Of a stretch of 64,000 nt of DNA, positions 36,651 through 47,035 are shown in pieces. Below the pieces are notes generated by a model that saw only the letters and a program-made list of their open reading frames with translations, was not told the origin of the DNA and did not search any database. The position numbers and the translations under genes were made by a program. The number at the start of each line of letters is the position of its first letter. The stretch's first letter is position 1. This DNA is from Branchiostoma floridae (taxonomy: Eukaryota > Chordata > Leptocardii > Amphioxiformes > Branchiostomatidae): NCBI RefSeq assembly GCF_000003815.2, contig NC_049981.1, positions 19,395,155-19,459,154 on the forward strand, read 5' to 3'.

Positions 36651-37735
36651 CAGACAGCAGATCAGTGGACTGCTCTTCTGTTGCGTCTTCTTTCAAAAGA
36701 GTTGTCTATTCAGTAGAAGTTTTCGATCTTTTTAGTCATACTTGAAATGCAAAGGAATGCATAGAAAGTTTTGCTCAGCTACTTAAGAGTATGCGATGTA
36801 GTCTCGGTCTGCTCAAATGCTATATTAACAGCTATGACGTAGAATTCTATCATAGAGACCTATCATGTTCTAATATCACAAAATAGCACTATAGAATATT
36901 GTCATGAAATATCATGGAGTACTATCATAGAATGTTGTCATGGAATACCCCCATACAATATAATTGTGGCAACGGCATTGCAGTTCCTGTATATTTGAGC
37001 ATATCTGGTGGCCCACAAGAAGAATGCGCTTCGTCCTACGAGCACACAGTCTAAAAATGGAAAAAAAAGCCTCGTAACAAATTCAGATAAAAAACACAAG
37101 AGAGTTGAACAAAATAGAATATTTCCGAGTTTCTGTGCCAAATCTTCCATTACACAGCTACTATCTGTCAATGCGCCTCAATGCCAGACAGCAGATCAAT
37201 GGACTGCTCTTCTGTTGTGTCTTCTTTAAAAAAAAGTTGTCTGTTTAATAGAAGTTTTTGATCTTTTTAGTCGCTTAAGCTTAAAATGCAAAGGAATGCA
37301 CAGAAACTTTTGCTCAGCTACTGAAGAGAATACGATGTAGTCTCGGTCTGCTCAAATGCTATATTAACAGCTATGACGTAGAATTCTATCATAGAGACCT
37401 ATCATGTTCTAAGATCACAAAATAGCATCATAGAATATTTTCATAGAATATCATTGAGTACTATCATAGAATGTTGTCATGGAATATCACCACAGAATAC
37501 AACTGTGGCAACGGTATTGCAATTCCTGTATATTTGAGTATATCTAGATCTAGTGGCCCACAAGAAGAATGCGCTTCTTCCTACGAGCACGCAGTCTAAA
37601 AATGGGAAAGTACCCTCGTAACAAATTCAGATAAAAAACACAAGAGAGTTGAACAAAATAGAATATTTCCGCGTTTCTGTGCCAAATCTTCCATTACACA
37701 GCTACTATCTGTCAAGGTGCCTCAAAGCCAGGCTG
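36651..37735. repeat. Tandem duplication, two ~539-bp copies
   Basis: Copy 1 (about 36651-37189) and copy 2 (about 37190-37735) share long stretches, for example TCTCGGTCTGCTCAAATGCT at 36802 and 37341, a spacing of 539 bases. Both begin CAGACAGCAGATCA.TGGACTG and end in CTTCCATTACACAGCTACTATCTGTCAA. Differences include small indels and substitutions. Each copy contains a short run of degenerate CATAGAATATT.TCAT repeats. No coding function is seen. Confidence 0.85.
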
Positions 37736-40700
37736 GATCAAAAGTCTGTACGGGAACACTGCCGAATGTTTCCAGCGGGAAGCACTTTCCATCGGCAGAC
37801 CGACCTCCGGAGCCGCCATCCGTCCATTACTAATGGATCGTCGAGGGTTCACAGGATAGTGGAACGCACAAGACGGCATTAGTCTTGTCATTCTGCAGCA
37901 AATCCTCCGTCTGTGATGTAGACTTTCTCGTCAGGATTGTTTGCAGCAAAAGCGTGAACATTTTACGAACTCATCTACATACGCTATTTTCTACACATTG
38001 GAATTTAGCAGGCATCGTAAAAAGAAGAGTGACACTTTGTATTTGCTACGTCTTCTTCAAATGAGGTCTATGACCTGGACCAAATCTAGACGGTTTTCAA
38101 TTTGGTTACTTGTAAAGTACCAGACACCTTGTTGTGTCCGATTTCATGAATGTAATAAGTTGCAAAACAGAGCTGGACGGGCTGGTCACAATGTAGATGG
38201 ATGTATCATGAGTATGAATAAACAAAACAGTGGTTTGTTGCGCTATAGGTCATTTTAAAAATGATGCGTCCTTTACCAATTTTCACGGGAATCAGGAGTC
38301 AGCATACGCAGTACTGGGAGTTTTATAACACTTTCAGTAGTGCTAATGGACTGTGTTCAGTCTGCAAATGGGAAGGTACAATACACGGCGTTCAATCATC
38401 TACGTGACAGCTGCACGTCTGTAAGGGCACCAGATTTAGCTAGCACCTCGTGTTGGCAATGGTAACGTTGTTCGCATGGAAAAGGGCACGAATATGCGTC
38501 AAATATTGCTGGACATTCGCAAAGCGGCGCAAATTCGTGCAATCTATTATGTTGCGCCGAGTATCATAAGTGAACATCCTTTTGCCAAGATCTGTTCATT
38601 AAACTAGAGCGTAAGTTCTATCGTTAATTTACCGCTGTAGCTCTTCAAGTGGGATAAACGTAAAATGTTACAAGGGACAAAGTGATATACTATGTCTAGT
38701 CTGCTATGTCTACACTCCGGCAACAATTCCTCCTCCGCTGATGATAAAATTTTCCTTTTATTTCCACGTTGACATTGAGAAATCGCCAAAATAACAGAAA
38801 AAATCTGCTACATTTCATCCCACAATGTTATGGACCCAACTTGTAGACTTTGTTGTGTAGGGTGTTGTTTAAACAAGAGTAAAACAATGAAAACATGAAT
38901 TGGGAAACAAGTAAAGGAGCACATCCGGCATTATATTCCCATAGAACATAGTTTGCAGAACGAATCTTGCCATCACAAAATCATTAGAACAACGGCCAAA
39001 TGTCTTCTTAATTTCTACCCGCTATTTAAAGATGTCATCCCGATATTTCCATGTATTTTTAGGGTTTAATCCCAATAGTAAAGCTACTATATCACAGTTA
39101 CCAATACAAAGCACACATGGATGATATAAACACTGACACTAATTGTTCTCAGGTCACCCGTCAAAAAAAATGTGAAAAATTAATAAAAGATATCACCAAA
39201 ATCGAGTTCAAATGTCCAAGACACGATTTTATACAGATAACAAGCAAATATCTTGCAGTGTTTTACCTTAAAGGTGTGAAATGGACTCCGAGGCGAAGAT
39301 GGCATACTTATGTCTGCCACCACCTGCAGCCTCGTTCTGGTGCCATGACCCCGGATGACCCCGGAAATCCAACATGGCCGCCACAACTGGAATTAACTCT
39401 AATGCTCCGAATTCAAAATAAAAGCACCATAACTCGAGTAATACTTGTCCCATTTATAACGTCAAACTGAAAGTCACAAGCATGCCAGTCTCTTTTCTGT
39501 CGGTACTTTCATAGTGCAATTGACCGGCAGACAACAAGCGATCATTCTATGATACTGGACTAATCATGTACATAGTATGCTACTAGACGATTTTTTTTGG
39601 GGGGGGGGGGGGATCTCCTGGACCAGACCAAAACTGTTTCTTTACAATTATTCTGACAATCAGGTTCCAACCATGAATCATTCCATTGAGGCTGATGTTG
39701 AAAGAAAGTACTGGATACTGGAGTTACAGGACCCCGAAGGCAACACATACATTACATCCGAGAAACTAAGCGCCATTAAGCACAGCTCGTAATGAAAAAT
39801 TCAAGGCCAATATATATACAGCTTATCGTTAAGCTTAACGTCTTATTAATGTACAAAACACTCGTTATGGTCGAATCTTACATGGCCTGGAGGGAGTCAT
39901 CTGTCTTAAGAAGTTCCCCGCGTCATTGTTAACATTGCCTGAAGTATATCACACGTATGTCTTCATGCTCCCTAAAATGCAAACCAAAAACGTTTTTGTT
40001 ATGGTACCACATTTAAGTGCAAGAACAAAGTAGATCTTCATGAAGACATTGGAGTAATTTCCATTACTGTCCCTCTGGAACAAAGTTACAAATGTACTGA
40101 GTATGAAGTTTCTGTCATTTAGCACACACAAGTGCCATCATGCTCTGTAAAATACGGACAGAAAACGAATTTGTTTTGATACTTAAGTATCACTTAGGTC
40201 TGCGAACAAAGTAGTTCTGCATGACAAGGGAGAAGTTCCAACTGGAACAAGCATGGTGTTTAAAAAAACACTGGCGACGGTTGTTTATGAATGTCATTAG
40301 TCTTTTGTAATTAAATGTGGGGGAAGCATCATGGGTTGTATACCACATTACATTTCTCCGAGCTGTTACAGAAGTATGTAAAATGGGTGTGTGATTTTGT
40401 CTTTTCTGTTCAGCACAGAAGTAATATTGATGTGCAATGATGTGATTATTTCTATACGCAATGAGAGGTACACTCAAGGTAGATGGTAGTCTATTTTATT
40501 CAGCAGGAAATGAGGCCTTGAACTGAGGCTTGGTTAGTAGAAATTGTGTACTTCCCTGATCATGAGTTCAGAAGAAAATCTAGTTGACGTTGTATAGGAA
40601 CTTTTTGGTTCTTGTTGAGGGTAGGATGTACATGTAATGGCTAAATCCTTTGATTTTATAATCAGAGCATACATCCATCAAGTGAAGTTTACATGTATAT

Positions 40701-40874
40701 TTCTGGGGGAACGACCGCCAATGATAGCATAGCAATTATCATGTTCACCATTGATATCACGGCAATAAATGGTTGTCATCAATGATAACACTGCAATTAG
40801 TGCTCTTCACCATTGATAGCATGGGAATTAGCGGTTCCTTACACATTAAAACAAATCAGAACAGGGCGGGGATC
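37736..40874. other. Gene-poor intergenic region
   Basis: No gene could be established. A possible plus-strand exon end at 39662-39792 (acceptor GACAATCAG, then a frame containing VERKYWILELQDPEGNTYI and a stop) has no recognised similarity and no partner exon. A poly-G run lies at about 39599-39612. Confidence 0.35.
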
Positions 40875-40879
40875 TAATG

Positions 40880-41864
40880 CAGGGGCGCATAAGTATTCAT
40901 AAGATCCTTACGAGAAACAAACGATCCTTACGGAATTCATACGTTTCACTACTAAGAAACATACTATCCTTATGGAACTCATACGATCCTTACGGAAATC
41001 ATACGATCATTACGGAATTCATACGATCCTTACTAATTCAACATGGTGGCCCCGGAACTTGCATTTCTTCTGACGACATAGGGATTATCCCACCCTGCTA
41101 AGCCCTAAAACCTCCACCTGCACGAGTGCTAACTTATTGGGTGACATATCGGTGTATTTTATACCTTTCGGCTAGCTGGGGAAAGGATATTAATCTGCAA
41201 CAGAGCACGGCTCGGTGTGGTGGCGACAGATTAGTAAGGATCGTATTAATTCCGTAAAGCTAAGGGCACAACCCGCCGTACGTGTTATTTGTTCGTACGT
41301 TTTTTGAGGCCCCGTCCCCCACGTATTTCTGAAAACGTGAGGAAGGAATGGCAAGAGCAGGGAGGGTGCACGTCTCAACATACGTCACTCGCACGTGCCG
41401 TGAGCGGTTGCGTGCATCGTTCGTACGTTGCGCAAGTGTTGAGTTGTACGTACGATGTCTGTGCGATTGCCACGTTATCATATGCAGGCCGTACTTACAC
41501 GTGCTGTGTACGTACGGTGTCCTTACTCACTCGCATTGGCTGTACAGGGCACGCGCGTCACCCTTACTGGCTTGTACGGGAGTCAATCCGCAGCCCGAAT
41601 AGCAGAGAAAGTTTTGCATGCACATAAAGTGCTAAGGCGTGTATGCGTGCTCCCAAATCCGTTGGATTCCGTACGATTTGGTACGGAGGTGGTACTTACC
41701 ACTTACGTTACGGATCCCAAAAGATTGCCCACGTTTTTGCACGTAGACAGCACGCATTTGCACGTATGGCGGGTTGTGCCCTTAATTAGCTTAAGGATCG
41801 AATTTTTCTTAGTAGTGGATCGTATGTTTTTCGTAAGGATCGTATGAATACTTAGGTACCCCTG
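40880..41864. mobile_element. 985-bp TIR element with 5-bp target duplication (TAATG)
   Basis: The left end CAGGGGCGCATAAGTATTCA and the inverted right end (read inward CAGGGGTACCTAAGTATTCA) pair over about 50 bases. They are flanked by TAATG at 40875-40879 and 41865-41869. Subterminal direct repeats of ATACGATCCTTACGGAA type fill 40900-41035. There is no transposase, so it is non-autonomous. CAGGG termini with a 5-bp duplication suggest a hAT5-like group, but this is tentative. A second element is nested inside at 41263-41782. Confidence 0.85.
41263..41782. mobile_element. Nested 520-bp TIR element rich in CGTACG words
   Basis: Ends AGGGCACAACCCGCCGTACG and (inverted) AGGGCACAACCCGCCATACG are flanked by TA on both sides, consistent with a TA target duplication. 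The interior is GC-rich and full of CACGTA, TACGTAC and CGTACG words. It carries several long but dissimilar chance frames, which I do not call genes. It inserted into the 985-bp element, so it is the younger of the two. Confidence 0.75.
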
Positions 41865-41869
41865 TAATG

Positions 41870-42482
41870 GCGGCATCCAAACTATAATGAAACAAGCTAT
41901 TTGCCACAAAGAAATCAATCAAGACCATAGCATGCCAATGTCAAGAGATCCAAACAAGGGAGTTGAGATAATAAACACCGGTCCTGAGATTGAGCTGTTC
42001 CTGAGAACGTGCCGGATCATAAACGACATAGTGGCAAGTGGCGAAGTGTGTCAGTGACATATAGGAAAATTAACGAGCATGGAGGCTGCCGTTTATCAGC
42101 GGTAAACCTGGGATGTTTCACCGTTTTCATTATACGTTGTACACTATTTGTAGCACTGTTGTGTAGGTGCCGTTTCTTACTAATGACTGCACCCAAGGCC
42201 AATGACTTAGAATTGTTAAGTAGAGTAGTTTTTAACATGTTTCTGTTTGCTTCCTGATAGGTGCTTCCATATTTTTTCACAGTGTGATATTTTTTGTAGG
42301 AAAATGAAAGAACTACAAGCTTAGACAACCCTTATTCTACACATGCATCTATCTCTTTACCAGAAAAAACAACTAGATTCTTGCAGTCGACTACACGCTC
42401 AATTTCAGACCTGTCAAATGCAATTTGTTGCCGCGGAGATGAAGGGCTCAGATGCATGTAGTTTGTTTTGAACGGTTTTGAA
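41870..42482. other. Intergenic, no feature recognised
   Basis: Short unremarkable frames only. Confidence 0.3.
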
Positions 42483-42645
42483 TTAAGGCCGATGGCCTGA
42501 CATGCCTCCTATACTTATACTGTTTAGCAGAATTTGTGCGAAGTGGATAGAGTTTTCAAGAAGGGTTATGTCGTCTGCAAAGTCAATGTCAGCAAGGACT
42601 TCGACAGGGTAGTGACGGCTATGACGACTGCGTACGGTAAAGCCT
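42483..42645 (-). pseudogene. Reverse transcriptase fragment (FADD box)
   Basis: The minus strand encodes EVLADIDFADDITLLENSI, then AQILLNSI. FADD followed by I-LL is the catalytic palm motif (F/YxDD) of non-LTR reverse transcriptases. The frame is short and no flanking RT motifs survive, so this is a relic. Confidence 0.65.
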
Positions 42646-43189
42646 TCAGTGTCTGAGATAGAACACCTGAATAAAAACAGTTGAAGAACGTCAGAGCCAA
42701 TGCTAAACACATTAGTCGTTCCATCTGGAGTTAGACAGCTGCAGATTTATGACAGCCCCGCCCCCAGGACGCAGAGACTATCCCACAACAGGAGGCGGAG
42801 ACCCTCCAACGGGGAGGAACAAGAGACAAAAAAAAGATTAATTACAAGAGGCGGGCCTCCACGTGATGTATCGGCGGTCGACCAATCGAGCACATTCTCA
42901 GGATATCAGCTGACCATTCTGGAGATCTCATCATTTTGACCATCATTGAAGACACTGGAGTGGGGATGAGTGGACGTGTTGGAAAATGCCCCTGTGTTAT
43001 CCACTGTATTTTTTCTTATTCAGAAGTACAGTAGGTAGCAGAAAGGCAAAGAGGCAGGCGTGCGGAGGTCCGATGGAGAAAATATATAAAAGGTAAGTGA
43101 TCATGTGTTTTCTGTGACCGTCCGAAGTATTTTATTATATGGATATTTCTAAACAGCTCAACTAGCCTGGGCGCATTGTAGTTAGTTTC
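42646..43189. other. Non-coding, possible small plus-strand exon near 43092
   Basis: At 43074-43092 the plus strand reads ATG followed by EKIYKR-type codons and AG|GTAAGT, a strong donor. The upstream sequence is GC-richer than its surroundings. No downstream exon in a matching phase was found, so no gene is called. Confidence 0.2.
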
Positions 43190-44620
43190 CCGCAACTCTT
43201 ATACGAAATGTCTTTCTGTCAAATCAAACTCACTGGGATAGAAAAAAAAACCTTTGTTCTCTGTAGCTATCGGGTCAAAAAATGTCTTTGTGTCATGTCA
43301 AATTCAAGAGGATAGAAAAACCTTTGTTCTCTGTAGCTATCGGGTCAGCAAATTTCTTTGTGTCAAGTCAAAATTAAGAGGATAGAAAAACCTTTGTTCT
43401 CTGTAGCTATCGGGACGGTAAATGTCTTTGTGTCATGTCAAACTCAAGAGGATAGAAAAAACCTTTGTTCTCTGTAGCTATCGGATCAGCAAATTTCTTT
43501 GTGTCAATTAAGTCAAACTTAATAGGATAGAAAAAACCTTTGTTCTCTGTAGCTATCGGTACGGGAAATGTCTTTGTGTCATGTCAAACTCAAGAGGATA
43601 GAAAAAACCTTTGTTCTCTGTAGCTATCGGTACGGGAAATGTCTTTGTGTCATGTCAAACTCAAGAGGATAGAAAAAACCTTTGTTCTCTGTAGCTATCG
43701 GTACGGGAAATGTCTTTGTGTCATGTCAAACTCAAGAGGATAGAAAAAACCTTTGTTCTCTGTAGCTATCGGGTCAGCAAATTTCTTTGTGTCAAGTCAA
43801 AATTAAGAGGATAGAAAAACCTTTGTTCTCTGTAGCTATCGGGGCGGGAAATGTCTTTGTGTCAAGTCAAACTTAAGAGGATGGGAAAAACCTTTGTTCT
43901 CCGTACCTATCGGGTCAGCAAATTTCTTTGTCTCCAGTCAAACTTAATAGGATAGAAAAAACCTTTGTTCTCTGTAGCTATCGGTGCAGCGAATTTCTGT
44001 GTCAAGTCAAACTTAAGAGAATAGAAAAAAATCTTTGTTCTCTGTAGCTATCGGTGCAGCGAATTTCTTTGTGTCAAGTCAAACTTAAGAGGATAGAAAA
44101 AAAACCTTTGTTCTCTGTAGTTATCGGTGCAGCGAATTTCTTTGTGTCCAGTCAAACTCAAGAGGATAGAAAAAAACCTTTGTTCTCTGTAGCTATCGGG
44201 TCAGCAAATTTCTTTGTGTCAAGTCAAACTCAAGAGGATGGAGAAAACCTTTGTTCTTTGTAGCTATCTGTACGGGAAATTTCTGTGTCAAGTCAAACTC
44301 AAGAGGATAGAAAAAACATTTGTTCTCTGTAGCTATCGGGACGGGAAATGTCTTTGTGTCATGTCAAACTCAAGAGGATGGGAAAAACCTTTGTTCTCTG
44401 TAGCTATCGGCTCAGCAAATTTCTTTGTGTCAAGTCAAACTCAAGAGGATAGAAAAAAACCTTTGTTCTCTGTAGCTATCGGATCAGCAAATTTCTTTGT
44501 GTCAAGTCTAACTCAAGAGGATAGAAAAAACGTTTTCTGTAGCTATAGGGACGGGAAATGTCTTCCTTTCAAGAGGAAGGGGGAAAGAAAGATCCTTTGT
44601 TCTCTGTTAGCCCACGCACG
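43190..44620. repeat. ~71-bp minisatellite, about 19-20 units
   Basis: Units of 70-75 bp share CCTTTGTTCTCTGTAGCTAT, then CGG, then AAAT.TCTTTGTGTCA, then GTCAAACTCAAGAGGATAG. Two subtypes are interspersed: one with GGTCAGCAAATTTC and AAGTCAAA, the other with GGTACGGGAAATGTC and ATGTCAAA. Open frames arise where the spacing is a multiple of three, and these are not taken as genes. Confidence 0.9.
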
Positions 44621-45140
44621 ATCATCTGTCTTCAAAATACCACAGAGAATCCTCCCCTACTGTTCTACAAACGCAGCCTGAAAAAAATCAAACAGCTGCA
44701 GGCACGTCTTTTTACTGAAGTCACACAATATTAATTCCAATCATGCCCTGACAACAAATGAATGCAAATGCATAAAACTACTGTAAAACCAAAGTTTGGA
44801 GTGATTCAACATCTGTCTTTTTTTCTCACAAGGAGTTACAGCATAAGAATGATGATAGAAGGATGACTCAACCAGACCCAACGGCTCAAGTGGGAGACCA
44901 GTCACCAATATTGGGGGTATTGAAAACCAGACCAAACCTATAATTGGATGCGGGGGTTCTCGTTAATTAATTAGCTTGGGTATCATGTGAAAGAAGACAT
45001 TTGACAGCTAAACCATCTTAAAGAACCCACAGGGATTCATATATTTTGACATATTATCAGCGTTTTCATGGGAGTATGAGATCGGGTTTCCCAACATGTG
45101 TTAAGCTATAACTAACCTGTTCTACATTGTTTCTTACAGC
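44621..45140. other. Non-coding stretch upstream of a possible terminal exon
   Basis: No gene or repeat is recognised. It ends in a pyrimidine-rich tract and TTACAG at 45134-45140, the possible acceptor of the next feature. Confidence 0.3.
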
Positions 45141-45321
45141 TCTACATGACAGTATCGACAACAGTCACAAGAAAGACCTGAACTTGGACGGTAGTCAGAT
45201 GACCAGCAACAACAGCTTTAAAATACAACCTACTAGTCTATCACCTCAGCAAAACGGGAACCAATGTATATGTAGTCTTGACAATCAGTCTATAGTTCCA
45301 GGACTGGTTCTGTGGTACTAA
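45141..45321 (+). CDS. Possible terminal exon, hydrophilic C-terminus
   Basis: After ATTGTTTCTTACAG the plus strand is open for about 59 codons to a stop at 45319-45321. The peptide is Ser/Asn/Gln-rich (LHDSIDNSHKKDLNLDG, then IQPTSLSPQQNGNQCIC). AATAAA signals lie at about 45495 and 45527, so a 3' untranslated region is plausible. No upstream exon was joined and no family is recognised. Confidence 0.3.
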
Positions 45322-46890
45322 TAGCCATGCATACAACTTGTTACAAGATTGACAGAAATACAAAACAGAGAGTTTATCCTTGAATGTATTACCAAGATTC
45401 ACTGTTACAGACAAACATCCAAAGTTATAAAGCAAAAAGAAATGTCCTGTTCTGCAAGCTTTATATAGTGGATATATTTGTGTCTTCAGATGTAATAAAA
45501 GTATGTTTGATGTGTACGTTGATGAAATAAAGGTATAGATAATTGTGTGGATTGTTTGTCTTGCAAATGAGTAGTTTCTTAATTTCAATGTGTACAGTCA
45601 TGGCCTTTTCTGCTTTGTACAAACATCTTGAAAATAACCATTGTTTCAAATTAGATCTAGTAAATTCAAAATATGATTGTGTTCACAGGTGGAAAAAAAC
45701 GAATTTGAAACATTAAATCTTTAATATAACGTTCCTATTTCTCTCAAATAACACCAAAAGAGGGATAGAGAGTTGTAATGTTAACACATAACTCTCATTT
45801 GCCAGAAACAAAAAAAGGTACTTAAAACATTGATTATGACAATGTTGTTTTTTTGTCCTGAAAGAAGCAAATCACCCGAAACGGTACATGTGACTTTAGC
45901 TACCAAGAAACAAAGGTCGTTTCTGTTCCGATAAAAGACCAAACAGGCAAAGGCTACCTCAAAATAAATTCCCTAGGGAATGCATTCGTGCAATTTTTGG
46001 AATATTTTCAAAGCAATCGTAATACTGTAGAATGCCTCCGCCCCTGAGGCGTCGCCAAAAAAGTCCATAAAATTCCTTTTGGACCCTTGTTGAAAATTAC
46101 AGTACAACACGTAATTTTGTCTCATTTCAATGCAAAGACGCCTCCTGTAGGCATAATTCATATGAATTCATTACCTTTCCAAATTGCATATTTTGAAAAC
46201 ATCTTTCTTGGGGAAAGCATTGTAGCATTTCTTCATATCAGTCTGCTGCCTTTGCTAATTTTACGACATACAATGACATTGCTTGGTATGGTTCACGGAG
46301 TGTAGAAATTCAACAAGACACGACCAATAGTTTCAATACCCAACTCAACACAACACAACGCGGAACAATATCACATAACGCAGTAGCCACAAAACTTTAT
46401 TTCATCACCACCACATGAGATGCAGCAAAATGTACTAGAAACCAACATTAACAAAACTTCCAAATTTGTACCTTGGAAATTTTCAAATCCAAGTTGAATT
46501 AATTCATCAATGCACCCAAACATCTTAGTTTGAAGCTTTGTTTATTGAGTATTCATTTGTTGAATATTTGTAAGAAAAGCTCACATATACCATGTAGATA
46601 ACACCATGTAAATATGTCGTTTTAACTTATGAGCGCAGTAAAAGAAATGACAAAAAAATGTACAAATGGAACATAGCTAAGAAAACAGTAATGACTCGTG
46701 CACCGAACACATACGTACAGTTTTTTCTTTGACTTAACCGACAATTCGGTCTTTAACTCATATCAAAACTTCGTCACGAACCCAATATAACCCTGTTTAG
46801 CTAATTGACAAATATCACCTTGTCTTGACTTGTCTTATTTTTTGGTTCCCCATTGGACTTATTAGAAAATGCTGTCACCTTATTTACATA
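45322..46890. other. Intergenic, no gene seen
   Basis: AT-rich, with short frames only. The left part may be the 3' untranslated region of the exon at 45141-45321. Confidence 0.35.
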
Positions 46891-46903
46891 TCACAGCATA
46901 GTT

Positions 46904-46909
46904 TTTATT
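46904..46909 (-). terminator. Polyadenylation signal of the cysteine-rich peptide gene
   Basis: TTTATT on the plus strand reads AATAAA on the minus strand, about 127 bases after the stop codon at 47036. Orientation and distance fit a short 3' untranslated region. Confidence 0.55.
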
Positions 46910-47035
46910 TTTTTAAACCTAGTGAACTGCAGATCTTGTGCAGTCCATGACGAAAGGTAGTAGGTGCTACCTGAAACGTCTAACCGTGTCCAGTCGCATA
47001 CGTGACTGTTACATTGTGTACCTGTGTAGGACGCA

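Noticed and set aside
39117-39470. 117-codon plus-strand frame
   Set aside because: No domain, signal, splice context or compositional sign of a protein; likely chance.
41260-41847. Several overlapping frames of 80-130 codons with Arg/Val/Tyr-rich sequence
   Set aside because: They lie inside the nested TIR element; CGTACG words lack stops in several frames. No similarity or splice logic.
44054-44681. Repeat-containing open frames (FSVAIGSANFFVSSQTQED type)
   Set aside because: Produced by the 71-bp minisatellite where spacing happens to preserve the frame.
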